From Pseudomonas sp. PSKL.D1 (GTDB taxonomy: Bacteria > Pseudomonadota > Gammaproteobacteria > Pseudomonadales > Pseudomonadaceae): a stretch of DNA of 64,000 bases. Made by a program: the position numbers and the translations under genes. The stretch covers positions 2,776,001 through 2,840,000 of the forward strand of contig NZ_CP118607.1 of assembly GCF_028898945.1 (NCBI RefSeq). Direction: 5' to 3'. Below, piece after piece: positions 9,370-18,147 of this stretch. Positions within the stretch are counted from its first letter, which is position 1. The number at the start of each line of letters is the position of its first letter. Under the pieces are notes generated by a model. It did no database searches. It was not told the origin of the DNA and was given only the letters and a program-made list of their open reading frames with translations.

Positions 9370-11948
9370 TGGCACTTCCATCGGGCATCAGCCCATGCGC
9401 TGACGCGGTGCGAGCCGCCGCCGGCGACATGGAGTCGAACGAAATTCAGGAAATCTTCCAACTGCTGCGATCCCGGGCGCAAGAAATCATGGCTCGCGAA
9501 GGCGCATTGGGTAGCGAGCAAGCCGCTCTGCGCGCCGCCGACGAGCTGGCAAAGCAGGCCGAACATGCTGCCATCATCGAGAGGCGCAACGCGCTAATCA
9601 ACGTTCGCGCCCGCGCCCGCCTGGTGGCGTTCGTGCGTGATCAGTTCTCCGACCGTCCAGATCTGGGTGTCGAATCTTTCCTTGTCGGTACCAATCTTGC
9701 GCGCCAGGGCTCGCGGTTGTCGGTCGCGGCCGAGCAGAAGGCTCTGGGAGATGCATACATCGGCGGCATGCTGGCCGACCTGGACCGTGCCGATCTGACT
9801 GCCGTGCTTGCGCGGGGCGACTCTGACCAGGACATAGCCGATGCTCTCTGGCGGATCGGCAAGGACCAGGACACCAAAGACCTGAATCCACAGGTCGTGG
9901 AGATCGCCAAGATCATCCAGAAGTATCAGGAAGGCGCCCGCATTGATGCCAACCGAGCAGGGGCCAGCATCGGCAAGCTGCCGGGCTACATTGCTCGGCA
10001 AAGCCACGACAGCGAGAAGATCGGCGCAGCTGGTTTCGATCGCTGGGCAGAAGAGATCCTGTCGCGCCTAGACCCTGCAACGTTCCGCGAAGGCGGCGAC
10101 CCCATGACCTTCCTGAGGGGTGTGTACGACGGACTGGTCTCTGGTGACCATTTGAAATCGCCAAGTGGCCAGCAGCCCAACGGCTTCCGTGGCCCTGCCA
10201 ACCTGGCCAAGAAGCTCAGTCAGGAGCGGGTGCTGCACTTCAAAGATGGCGTGGCCTGGCATGAGTACAACCAGCTGTTCGGCACCGGAAACCTGCGGGA
10301 GGCTGTGCTGCGCGGCCTCGATCTTTCCGGGCAAAACACCGCCCTGATGCGCCGCCTTGGCACCAACCCAGAAGCCAATTTGAACATGGCCATGGATGTC
10401 ATCAAGGAAGATGTCCGAGCCGGTGGTGATCCAGCCGCTTTGGCCAACTTCAACACTGCCCGCCGTGGCGTGATCGACAACCGCTTCAAGGAGGTAAGCG
10501 GACAGACCCGAATTCCTGGCAATGCCACCCAGGCGCGCGTGGCGGCCAACGTCCGGGCCTGGCAGTCCCTGTCCAAGCTCGGTGGCGCGCTGCTTTCCAG
10601 TTTCACCGACCTGCCGGTGGCCGCCAGCGAAATGCGGTACCAGGGCCAGAGTTTCCTGGGCAGTCTGGCGGAAATGGGCGCGGGCTTGATGAAGGGCAGG
10701 GGTAGTGCTGAACAGCGCCAGATCCTGTCGGCCTATGGCGTGTACGCCGACTCAATGCGCGGCGAGATCATGCGCCGGTTCTCTGCTGACGACTCCGTTG
10801 GGGGCAAGATGTCCCGTGGCATGAGTCATTTCTTCCGCCTCAATGGCTTGTCTTGGTGGACCGATGCCAACAAGGCCAGCGCCGGATTGATGATGGCTCA
10901 CAACTTGGCGCAGAACAAAGGCAAGGGCTGGGGCTCGCTGAACAGCGACTTCAAGCGTGCCCTGAGTCTCTACGACCTCGACGCAGGAAAGTGGGAATTG
11001 CTGCGCGAGATGGACATGCGCATGGCTGATGGCCGTGATTACATGACGCCTGACGGCATTGAAGCCATCAGCGATGAACGCATTGGCCAGTACTTGTCCG
11101 AGCGCAACCGACCAGTATCCGCCGGCGCAATCCGCGAAACACGACAGGACCTGGAGCGAAGCCTGCGCGCCTACGTGAACGATCGCGTGACCTATGCCGT
11201 GCTGGAGCCGGATGCGCGCACCCGCTCGATCATGAACCAGGGTACTCAGCCTGGAACCGTGCCCGGCGACCTGCTGCGCTTCGTCACTCAGTTCAAGAGT
11301 TTCCCTGCCGCCTACATGCAGAAGACTCTGGGCCGGGACCTTTACGGGCGCGGATACACGCCCACGGCGCTCGGCAATAACTTTAGAGGCATTCGAGATG
11401 CTGGCATTGCACTGAAGAACGCACTGATGAATGCGAACGGTGAGCGTGCAGCTCTGGCGCAGTTGATGTTGTGGACGACGGCGTTTGGATATCTATCAAT
11501 GGCTTCTAAGGATGCGGCAAAAGGTCGAGAGCCTCGTCCGGCAGATGATCCAAAGACATGGTTGGCGGCAATGGTTCAGGGTGGTGGACTGGGGATATTT
11601 GGTGACTATCTGTTTGGCGAGGCCAATCGATTCGGTAATACTGCCTTGGAGTCTGCGGCCGGCCCAACACTTGGCACGGCCGCTGACCTAGTCAATCTCT
11701 GGGCGCGAGCAAAAGAGGGAGATGATACTGCGGCTTCGGCTTTGCGACTGGCCCAGAACAACACCCCATTTTTGAACCTTTTCTACACGCGCATAGCCTT
11801 AGATCACCTTTTCCTTTACTCCGTTCAAGAAGCTCTTAGTCCAGGCTCTCTACGCCGGACTGAGGAACGCATTCGACAGCAGAACGGACAGGAGTTTTTG
11901 ATAAGGCCTTCTCAGAGTTATAGTGACCCACTGGGAATATCACGATAG
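9369..11948 (+). CDS. Ejection protein, C-terminal half of a gp16-like protein
   Basis: 859 residues starting at the ATG within TGATG; GGGAGAGG upstream gives a good ribosome site. An in-frame TTG at 9366 would add one residue. The protein is largely helical and soluble. It has a Cys-containing N-terminus ([15 protein letters not shown]) and one segment with membrane-like character near residues 695 to 715. There is no recognised catalytic motif. Position, length and coupling to the previous gene suggest that it completes the inner-core ejection machine. The exact family is not recognised with confidence. Confidence 0.55.
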   Translation: MALPSGISPCADAVRAAAGDMESNEIQEIFQLLRSRAQEIMAREGALGSEQAALRAADELAKQAEHAAIIERRNALINVRARARLVAFVRDQFSDRPDLGVESFLVGTNLARQGSRLSVAAEQKALGDAYIGGMLADLDRADLTAVLARGDSDQDIADALWRIGKDQDTKDLNPQVVEIAKIIQKYQEGARIDANRAGASIGKLPGYIARQSHDSEKIGAAGFDRWAEEILSRLDPATFREGGDPMTFLRGVYDGLVSGDHLKSPSGQQPNGFRGPANLAKKLSQERVLHFKDGVAWHEYNQLFGTGNLREAVLRGLDLSGQNTALMRRLGTNPEANLNMAMDVIKEDVRAGGDPAALANFNTARRGVIDNRFKEVSGQTRIPGNATQARVAANVRAWQSLSKLGGALLSSFTDLPVAASEMRYQGQSFLGSLAEMGAGLMKGRGSAEQRQILSAYGVYADSMRGEIMRRFSADDSVGGKMSRGMSHFFRLNGLSWWTDANKASAGLMMAHNLAQNKGKGWGSLNSDFKRALSLYDLDAGKWELLREMDMRMADGRDYMTPDGIEAISDERIGQYLSERNRPVSAGAIRETRQDLERSLRAYVNDRVTYAVLEPDARTRSIMNQGTQPGTVPGDLLRFVTQFKSFPAAYMQKTLGRDLYGRGYTPTALGNNFRGIRDAGIALKNALMNANGERAALAQLMLWTTAFGYLSMASKDAAKGREPRPADDPKTWLAAMVQGGGLGIFGDYLFGEANRFGNTALESAAGPTLGTAADLVNLWARAKEGDDTAASALRLAQNNTPFLNLFYTRIALDHLFLYSVQEALSPGSLRRTEERIRQQNGQEFLIRPSQSYSDPLGISR

Positions 11949-11959
11949 GCTGATGGTTG

Positions 11960-12307
11960 ATGAAAAGGATTCTTGCTTGCTTCTCGATGGCGTTTTCTAT
12001 TGGGGCGGTCGCATATGACGACTTAGGAAACTTAGAAGGAAAAACGGTCATAGCCTCCGGGGATGTAGAGTCATTGGATTGCCCAATAAATGGTAAATAC
12101 AACTGCGCTACATGGCCTGTTGGACTGTTGCGTTTTCAGTACAAAAATATTTGTTTCACCTCGATCACAGCAAGCTGCCCTTACTTTTGCAAGGGCTTAA
12201 TTGCCATTGGGCAGGACAAGACTCCATATTTTTACACGCTTGGCTCGATTGGAAGCGATTTCAAAGAGAATAGGATTGATCTATTCAAATGCCCCGATGT
12301 GCTCTGA
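11960..12307 (+). CDS. Small secreted phage protein, A+T-rich
   Basis: 115 residues from ATG 11960 (TTG at 11957 adds one residue). The N-terminus is a signal peptide (KRILACFSMAFSIGAVA) with a probable cut after AVA. The mature part is short and has several Cys residues (CPINGKYNC, NICFTS, CPYFC), so disulphides are likely in the periplasm. Base composition is clearly lower in G+C than the neighbouring virion genes. A secreted, compositionally foreign gene between structural genes looks like a lysogenic-conversion cargo gene. No family recognised. Confidence 0.5.
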   Translation: MKRILACFSMAFSIGAVAYDDLGNLEGKTVIASGDVESLDCPINGKYNCATWPVGLLRFQYKNICFTSITASCPYFCKGLIAIGQDKTPYFYTLGSIGSDFKENRIDLFKCPDVL

Positions 12308-12330
12308 ATCCTAACACATAGATTAAATAA

Positions 12331-12352
12331 GCCCGCCATGTGCGGGTTTTTT
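12331..12352 (+). terminator. Rho-independent terminator
   Basis: CCCGC / GCGGG stem with a short loop followed by six T. It ends the transcript that includes the ejection genes and the small secreted protein. Confidence 0.85.
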
Positions 12353-12370
12353 ATTGCCAAGGAGAAAGCG

Positions 12371-12661
12371 ATGCCCCAGTTCTTCAGTTCCAACACGCCA
12401 ACCACCTCGTTCGTGCTTTCCCTCAACGGATTCAGCCGACCCTCATTCCAGCTTTCTGTGGAAGGCGCAGGCGCAGTCGCTGCGCAGGCGATTGTAGAAG
12501 GCGGCCATGACGGGCGCGGGTGGATTCCGATTGCAACCATTACCGCAAGCGGAAACGTGTATGCCACCGACGGTGGTCCGGTCGAAACCAACTGGCCGCT
12601 CATGAGAGCTCGTCTCCTGTCGGTGAGTGGCGGCACCGCGACTCTGAACTTCTCGTTGTGA
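12371..12661 (+). CDS. Small tail-region phage protein
   Basis: 96 residues starting at the ATG 6 bases after AAGGAGAAA; the in-frame ATG at 12338 lies inside the terminator and is not used. The sequence is beta-rich (FVLSLNGFSRPSFQLSVEGAG, then WIPIATITASGNVYATDGG) and lacks any signal or catalytic motif. It begins a compact tail-module operon with the next two genes (8-base gap, then an ATGA overlap). A structural role at the tail or fibre base is inferred only from its position. Confidence 0.55.
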   Translation: MPQFFSSNTPTTSFVLSLNGFSRPSFQLSVEGAGAVAAQAIVEGGHDGRGWIPIATITASGNVYATDGGPVETNWPLMRARLLSVSGGTATLNFSL

Positions 12662-12669
12662 GGTAGGCC

Positions 12670-13068
12670 ATGGAACGACACGACAACGGGATATTGAAGA
12701 ACGGCTTCATCGACCAGGGCGACATGGAGGCGTTGGCGCAGCAGGCGGTGGCAGATGCCATGGCGCAGTTGGTGGTTAACCAGGCCGTGATCGAAGGACA
12801 AACCGTGACGCTTCCCGACACCAATCAGGACATAACCCTGAACCTGCTCACCAGTGGCGCGGCGCTCAACCAGGTGAACGTCACACTCCCGGGCAACAGC
12901 GACGGCCGGGTAGGGCAGCGCATCTTCGTGAACTCTGACGGCCAGATTGCACTGGCCCACTTCACCAGCGTCATTGCCGTGAACGGTGGCGACTACATGT
13001 TCAACCCTGGCGACAACTGCGTGTTCTACCGAAACCGCCCAGCCATCCTGTCGAGGATCACCGCATGA
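12670..13068 (+). CDS. Small tail-region phage protein
   Basis: 132 residues. A helical N-terminal part (GDMEALAQQAVADAMAQLVV) is followed by a beta-rich domain (GQTVTLPDTNQDITLNLLTSG, GQRIFVNSDGQIALAHFTSV). That arrangement of a trimerising helix then a beta domain is common in fibre-associated virion proteins. It overlaps the next gene by ATGA, so the two are probably translated together. No named family recognised. Confidence 0.55.
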   Translation: MERHDNGILKNGFIDQGDMEALAQQAVADAMAQLVVNQAVIEGQTVTLPDTNQDITLNLLTSGAALNQVNVTLPGNSDGRVGQRIFVNSDGQIALAHFTSVIAVNGGDYMFNPGDNCVFYRNRPAILSRITA

Positions 13069-14102
13069 AGCACCTGATCGCCGCCTTGCTCCTTCTGCCA
13101 CTGCTGGCCTTCGGCGCGGCCAACGATATTGTCACCAGTCAGCGCAACGCCACTGATACCAGCAGCATCCCGCGCACGGTGGCCAAGCCGCCCGGCACCC
13201 AGGATGGCCTGATGGGGTTCAACGGGACCACTGTACTGCCGGTGCACTGGACCATCGGCCAAGGCCTTGTCATCAGTTCCGGAGCGCTGGTGGCGCTGCC
13301 GCAGGCCTGGGCCGACATAACCGGAAAGCCAGCCTTCGCCGCCGTGGCCACCACCGGCGCATATGCGGACCTGACTGGAGTGCCGAGCACCTTCGCCCCG
13401 GCGCCGCACACCCATGCGGCCGCAGATATCGTGTCCGGCACCTTGGCCACGGCCCGGCTGCCGGCGCTGGCAATCAGCCAGACGACCGGGTTGCAGGCGG
13501 CGCTCGATAGCAAATTCGCCACGCCGACCGGCACAACTGCTCAATACCTGCGGGGCGACGGCAGCCCGGCCACTTTCCCGGCTATCCCCGGCGGCACCGT
13601 TACCAGCATCACCGCCGGCACCGGCCTGGCGGGTGGAACCATCACTACCAGCGGCACCATCAGCATGCCGAACACCGGCACGGCTGGCAGCTACGCCAAC
13701 GTCACCACGGATGCGCAGGGCAGGGTGACCGCCGGCACCAACCGCAGCCAGGCGGCAGCAACCCGAGCGCTGAACACGGCGTTCCAGATCAGCGCAACCC
13801 GCGATGCCTGGGTCAGTTACAGCGTGCAGATCACCGTCACCGCCTCGATCGCCGGCGGCCAGAACGGTGACGTGATCTTGGAGATTGCCAGCGACAGCGG
13901 CTTCACCGCCAACGTGCAGACCTTGGCCATCAGCGGCCTTGGCCAGACGTACACCCTTGCAATCGCACTCCAGGGCGTGCAGCCGCAAACCGGCGTGGTC
14001 ACCGGCTACGTCCCGGCCGGCTTCTACACCAGGCTGCGCACCGTGAACACCACTGGAACGCCGGCATTCGCCTACCGCGCCGGCCAAGAAGTCCTGCAGT
14101 AA
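13065..14102 (+). CDS. Phage tail protein with N-terminal secretion signal
   Basis: 345 residues. The N-terminus (MKHLIAALLLLPLLAFGAAN) is a textbook Sec signal peptide, unusual for a virion protein. The rest is fibre-like: repeated DITGKPAFAAVATTGAYADLTG-type units, the PAPHTHAAADI motif common in tail fibres, Gly/Thr/Ala-rich shaft segments (GTVTSITAGTGLAGGTITTSG) and a beta-rich C-terminal domain. It is the third gene of a tail-module operon and is followed by a terminator. It may be a fibre component, a secreted decoy, or a tail protein whose signal-like start anchors it; the sequence alone cannot decide. Confidence 0.6.
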   Translation: MKHLIAALLLLPLLAFGAANDIVTSQRNATDTSSIPRTVAKPPGTQDGLMGFNGTTVLPVHWTIGQGLVISSGALVALPQAWADITGKPAFAAVATTGAYADLTGVPSTFAPAPHTHAAADIVSGTLATARLPALAISQTTGLQAALDSKFATPTGTTAQYLRGDGSPATFPAIPGGTVTSITAGTGLAGGTITTSGTISMPNTGTAGSYANVTTDAQGRVTAGTNRSQAAATRALNTAFQISATRDAWVSYSVQITVTASIAGGQNGDVILEIASDSGFTANVQTLAISGLGQTYTLAIALQGVQPQTGVVTGYVPAGFYTRLRTVNTTGTPAFAYRAGQEVLQ

Positions 14103-14121
14103 CCCATCAGCAAGCCAGAGA

Positions 14122-14143
14122 GCCCCGCCAAGTGCGGGGCTTT
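14122..14143 (+). terminator. Rho-independent terminator
   Basis: GCCCCGC / GCGGGGC stem with a 5-base loop and TTT after it, between the tail-protein gene and the large fibre gene. Confidence 0.85.
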
Positions 14144-14165
14144 CGCATTTCTGGAGCATTGAAAA

Positions 14166-17009
14166 TTGACCGTATCGACCACTGATAGCGTTATCGAATA
14201 CGTATCCGGCGGCCCGGCGTACCCAATCCCGTACCGGTTCCTGCAGAACTCCGACATTCAGGCCGTGCTGGTGAAGCAGGATGGAACTTCTGAAACCCTG
14301 GTGCTGGGCACGCAGTACACGCTGACTGGCGCAGGGGCGCAAAGCGGCGGAACGCTGACTTCGGCTTATGCGGCTCTTTACCTGGCCACGCCAGGCGCCA
14401 CGATCACGATCTCCCGCGTAATGAGCGCAGTTCAGCCAACGGACCTGCGAAACCAGGGGCGCTTCTTGGCTGAAACCCACGAAACGGTGTTCGACCGTCT
14501 GACGATGCTAATTCAGCAGGGGATATCGAATCTTCGTCGCGCCCTACTTCGCCCAATTGGGAGGAACTACTACGACGCTGAAGGGCGGCTGATCAAGAAC
14601 CTTGCGGATGGCGGCGATGACCAGGATGCGGTGAACATTCGGACTATGCGTTCGTATGTTGATGCCGCAATCGCTGGGGTTGTTGGTGGATTTGGTTGGT
14701 TCCTGCAATCGGGCATGGGAGCAGTGTTTAGAACCTTCCAGGACAAGATGCGGGATTCGATTTCAACCTCAGACTTCGGTTCCATCGGTGATGGTACGTA
14801 TCACCCATTGTCGGAGAGGTTCGGAACACTTTCAGAGGCTCAGGCCCAGTACCCATTTGCCACATCGCTTTCCCAGTCAATCGACTGGGCCGCGTGGCAG
14901 GCGGCTTGTAATGCCGCAGATGGCAAAGGCGTACAGCTTCGCGGGAAGCTGGTCCCCACAGACACGATTGATACAGCGTCTGCCCTGTTCATTCGAGGGG
15001 ATTGTGCCGGGGATTGGACTCCAGGCTATAACGAGTTGATCTCAGACGCTGGAACTCAGGCCTTGTTTTACGGAACCGGGCCGAAGGTTCATACGGTTGA
15101 CCACATAAGCGACCGATCAACCGCTGGCGGGGTAATCGCAAACCCATCGGCTGCTGATCCGTACACCGCCAATGCACCGGCCCCGCTATACAAGTTGCTT
15201 AACTTCACCAATGGAGATGCAGTAGGCGTAACCAAGGCGACGCTGAAGCCTTTTTCGGTAGGAATCTACAGGCGCAAAGGATGCCGCTTTGAAAACTTCC
15301 GTATTGCCCCATACTTTAATGGGGTCGCAGGCTATCAGGATTCAGAAACTGGAGGCCTTGGGTCGAATTGGGATGTCGGAGTTTGGGATGAATCTGCACG
15401 CGCAACAAGCGATTCCAATTTCCAGGCAGTTGGCTATTGGCGAATTGCAGGGATGCTCAAAACCTGCAGCCAGGCATCGCCTTTGATTGCCCCGGTTGCA
15501 GAAACATCTGCGCATTACAGATCAACCTTCCAAGGATTTCGCGGCGTTGCTATTCGTGCGAATGACGTTTACCGAGTCACAGCTGTTACTTCGAACACTA
15601 TTGAGATCCCATGGAGTCCATCGCATCGGTTCAATCTCACAGGGACCGTGCGCGTGCTTGGGATTGAGTACTCTTACACAGGCCTCAGCTTTGCCTCCGA
15701 TAAGCTGACGTTCACCGGGGTTTCTCCTGCAAGCGGGTCAATTACTTTAGGATCTGAACTGAGAGTTGGGGGGTCTAATTTTGGCACATCCGGCTCTAAC
15801 CTAGATGATTGCTACATCACAGGGCTTGAGCACTCAAGCCGCATGCTAGCGACGTGCAACGAACTCGAGTCACCTTTCGATAGTCCTTCAGCTGCGATTG
15901 AAATTGACGGAAGCCCGGTAAGGGCGATTCAATTGCCCAACTCTACCGTAATTACTCGCGAAGACATTTTGGTCTTTGCTACCAACATCGGAGACTTGGT
16001 ATACGGAAATACTTATTTCGAGTCTCAAGCAGGTCGATCATCGCTCTCTGTTGGGATTTTCACTGGAGATATACCTGCAGGCAGCCGGATGATCTACCAG
16101 CGCGCTTCTACATCTTTGCGGTCGCCGTATCCTGCCGGCGGCACTGTTCGCTTAATAGCCGGTACTGGCACTGTATACGGACCAGGCGTTGATCGTCGTC
16201 CAGATTTTGCATCTTCGGCTACTCCGTCACGCTATGCCAGCGGCTCTGGTCTTGCTGAGGCTCGCGATTACGTAGACTTCACAGGTTCATTCCCAACAAC
16301 ATCTGACGGCGACATCACCATGGAGGCGCCGAATCGGCATGTCCGTATTCGCCCAACACCTGGCGGTTCAGTATTCTTGGGCCCAACATCGGGCGATGCC
16401 GATGTACAAAGCGCTGTTGGCTCTTTGAACCTTCGTTCTGGTCTTCGAGTTAGGATAGGGCCAGCGGGTAATGGAACCACCTACTGGTATCTAGGTGATT
16501 CGGCAAAGTGGACTCCAACCGATGACAATTTAAAGGCCCTGGGGCAGCCAAGCTCTCGATGGTCTGTCGTTTACGCCGGCACCGGAACCATCAACACCTC
16601 AGATGCTAGGGAGAAGACTGAGGTTCGCCCTCTGTCTTCAAATGAGATCAGCGCCGCAATTGATCTCGCAGAGCAGATCGGGGCATACAAGTGGCTCGCC
16701 GCAATTGAAACCAAGGGCCAAAACGCCCGGGAGCACATCGGTATGACTGTGCAGAAAGCTATTGAGATTTTGGAGTGTCACGGCCTGGATGCATTCGGCT
16801 TGGGCTTCATCTGCTACGATGAATGGGGCTCAACGCCTGAAGAGCTGGATGCTGACGGCTTTGTGACTGGCCCGGCAACTGAAGGGGGTGACCGGTTCAG
16901 CTTCAGAATGGATGAGCTTTACGCGTTCATTGTTTCAGGCCTTTACTGGTCATTTCGGAAAATGAACGAAGATTTCGAATCTCGAATAGCAAAGCTTGAG
17001 GAAAAATAA
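14166..17009 (+). CDS. Tail fibre / tailspike with S74 self-cleaving chaperone domain
   Basis: 947 residues from a TTG start 9 bases after GGAG. The first 150 or so residues (YPIPYRFLQNSDIQAVLV, then QGRFLAETHETVFDRLTMLIQQ) are the virion-anchoring domain seen in T7-like fibres. Residues about 200 to 790 are the receptor-binding shaft and are clearly lower in G+C, with more A- and T-ending codons, than flanking genes. The C-terminus carries a peptidase S74 (endosialidase-type) chaperone: the INTSDAREKTEV motif puts the self-cleavage Ser near residue 812, leaving about 135 residues released after trimer folding. The product decides host range. The composition change suggests module exchange. 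Confidence 0.85.
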   Translation: MTVSTTDSVIEYVSGGPAYPIPYRFLQNSDIQAVLVKQDGTSETLVLGTQYTLTGAGAQSGGTLTSAYAALYLATPGATITISRVMSAVQPTDLRNQGRFLAETHETVFDRLTMLIQQGISNLRRALLRPIGRNYYDAEGRLIKNLADGGDDQDAVNIRTMRSYVDAAIAGVVGGFGWFLQSGMGAVFRTFQDKMRDSISTSDFGSIGDGTYHPLSERFGTLSEAQAQYPFATSLSQSIDWAAWQAACNAADGKGVQLRGKLVPTDTIDTASALFIRGDCAGDWTPGYNELISDAGTQALFYGTGPKVHTVDHISDRSTAGGVIANPSAADPYTANAPAPLYKLLNFTNGDAVGVTKATLKPFSVGIYRRKGCRFENFRIAPYFNGVAGYQDSETGGLGSNWDVGVWDESARATSDSNFQAVGYWRIAGMLKTCSQASPLIAPVAETSAHYRSTFQGFRGVAIRANDVYRVTAVTSNTIEIPWSPSHRFNLTGTVRVLGIEYSYTGLSFASDKLTFTGVSPASGSITLGSELRVGGSNFGTSGSNLDDCYITGLEHSSRMLATCNELESPFDSPSAAIEIDGSPVRAIQLPNSTVITREDILVFATNIGDLVYGNTYFESQAGRSSLSVGIFTGDIPAGSRMIYQRASTSLRSPYPAGGTVRLIAGTGTVYGPGVDRRPDFASSATPSRYASGSGLAEARDYVDFTGSFPTTSDGDITMEAPNRHVRIRPTPGGSVFLGPTSGDADVQSAVGSLNLRSGLRVRIGPAGNGTTYWYLGDSAKWTPTDDNLKALGQPSSRWSVVYAGTGTINTSDAREKTEVRPLSSNEISAAIDLAEQIGAYKWLAAIETKGQNAREHIGMTVQKAIEILECHGLDAFGLGFICYDEWGSTPEELDADGFVTGPATEGGDRFSFRMDELYAFIVSGLYWSFRKMNEDFESRIAKLEEK

Positions 17010-17090
17010 TGATCAATCCTAATAAGAAATTTTTCTGTGCTTCTATTTGAGACACCGAACTACTCTTTGTAAATAATTGTATTCCTCTTG

Positions 17091-17118
17091 AGCCCGCCAA
17101 GCGCGGGCTTCTTTTTTG
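17091..17118 (+). terminator. Rho-independent terminator after fibre gene
   Basis: AGCCCGC / GCGGGCT stem followed within two bases by TTTTTT. It sits in the 125-base gap between the fibre and endolysin genes; no other gene is apparent in that gap. Confidence 0.85.
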
Positions 17119-17134
17119 CCTTAAGGAAATGAAT

Positions 17135-17638
17135 ATGGCCCGACTCACCGAATCCCAGGCCGGAGGCGCGAACGTGCTCCGGTTTCTAGATCTCATCGCC
17201 TTCTCGGAAGACACGTATCGGATCGGAAGCCAGGATGGCTACGACGTAATCGTGACCGGTATCGATATGAAGCCTGAAACCTTCAGCGACTTCAGCGACC
17301 ACCCGTTCGCCAAGGGGCGCAAGTCCAAGAAAATCAATTCCAAGGGGCTGACCAGCAACGCGAGTGGACGCTATCAGTTCATGCTCAGGGACTGGGCGCA
17401 CTACCGCGACCAGTTGAAGCTTCCCGACTTCGGGCCGTTGAGCCAGGACAGGTGGGCAATCCAGCTGATCCGCGAGCGCCGCGCTTTGGAAGATATCAAG
17501 GCTGGCCGAATCGCCGAGGCCATCGCCAAGTGCTCGAACATTTGGGCCTCGTTTCCAGGGAACAACTACCAACAAAACCCGCACAAGGTCGAGAAGCTGC
17601 TGGCTCATTGGCAGAAGCTCGGCGGGACGCTGGTATGA
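17135..17638 (+). CDS. Endolysin, lambda R-like lytic transglycosylase (GH104)
   Basis: 167 residues. ATG 17135 is chosen over 17129 because the TAAGGAA site leaves only 2 bases before the latter. The protein aligns by eye with lambda gpR throughout: FLDLIAFSEDTYR carries the catalytic Glu (E25), followed by GYDVIVTG, FSDFSDHP, ASGRYQFMLRDWAHYR and KCSNIWASFPGNNYQQ. It cleaves the glycan strands of peptidoglycan to release progeny phage. No signal peptide is present, so it needs a holin to reach the wall. Its stop overlaps the Rz start by ATGA. Normal full length for the family. Confidence 0.92.
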   Translation: MARLTESQAGGANVLRFLDLIAFSEDTYRIGSQDGYDVIVTGIDMKPETFSDFSDHPFAKGRKSKKINSKGLTSNASGRYQFMLRDWAHYRDQLKLPDFGPLSQDRWAIQLIRERRALEDIKAGRIAEAIAKCSNIWASFPGNNYQQNPHKVEKLLAHWQKLGGTLV

Positions 17639-18147
17639 CCTGGCTGGGCGCGGTGCCGGCTTGGTTCTGGTGGTTGATCGCGCTGGTGCTGGTCGCCGGC
17701 GGCCAGCAGTACCGGGTCGTCGTTGCCCAAGGCGAAACTGCATCTGCACGCAGTGGACTCGCCAGCTATCGCCTGGAAGTGGCCGAGCGCGACCGGCGCG
17801 CTGCCTCGCAGGCCAGAACAGAAGAACAGCGCCGCCAGAAAGTGGCGGATGAGGAGGGGAAGAGTGCACGACAGAAACTGGAACTGGCACAAGGCCGCGC
17901 CATTGCTGCTGAGTCTGCTGCTGGCGGGCTGCGCGGGGAGATCGACCGACTGCGCGACGGCCGCCGAGCAACCTGCGATACCATCGCTGCCCAGCAGCGC
18001 CAGGCAGGAACCTCTGCCGTCGTGGTGCTCGGGGGATTGCTTGAAGAGTCTGACCGAATGGCGGGAAGCTGCGCAGCAGCGCTTGAGCGAAGCCGAATAG
18101 CCGGCCTTGCGTGCGAGTCGGTGGTAGATCGAATAAAGGGGGAGTAG
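17635..18147 (+). CDS. Inner-membrane spanin subunit, Rz-like
   Basis: 170 residues beginning in the ATGA overlap with the endolysin. One N-terminal membrane segment (VPAWFWWLIALVLVAGG) is followed by a long charged coiled coil (VAERDRRAASQARTEEQRRQKVADEE), the classic i-spanin layout. With the outer-membrane partner it spans the periplasm and fuses the two membranes in the last step of lysis. The partner gene is nested inside this one in the +1 frame. Spanins diverge too fast for sequence matching, so the call uses topology and location. Confidence 0.85.
   Translation: MTWLGAVPAWFWWLIALVLVAGGQQYRVVVAQGETASARSGLASYRLEVAERDRRAASQARTEEQRRQKVADEEGKSARQKLELAQGRAIAAESAAGGLRGEIDRLRDGRRATCDTIAAQQRQAGTSAVVVLGGLLEESDRMAGSCAAALERSRIAGLACESVVDRIKGE
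17864..18100 (+). CDS. Outer-membrane spanin lipoprotein, Rz1-like, nested in Rz
   Basis: 78 residues encoded entirely inside the Rz gene in another frame. The GTG start at 17864 has GAGGAGG 7 bases upstream; an in-frame ATG at 17849 lies before that site. The signal sequence ends in a lipobox (LLLSLLLAGC), so the mature N-terminal Cys is lipidated and the protein sits in the outer membrane. Several Pro residues follow (PAIPSLPSSARQEPLP), as is usual for Rz1. The nested arrangement is a well-known phage economy and confirms the Rz call. Confidence 0.85.
   Translation: MHDRNWNWHKAAPLLLSLLLAGCAGRSTDCATAAEQPAIPSLPSSARQEPLPSWCSGDCLKSLTEWREAAQQRLSEAE

Noticed and set aside
13026..14480. 484-codon minus-strand ORF across the tail-protein gene
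   Set aside because: Antisense shadow of the fibre-like gene; it also crosses a terminator and two gene borders.
12371..17009. Diversity-generating retroelement as in phage BPP-1
   Set aside because: Although the prophage resembles BPP-1 in structural genes, I found no reverse transcriptase gene and no clear template/variable repeat pair in the window.
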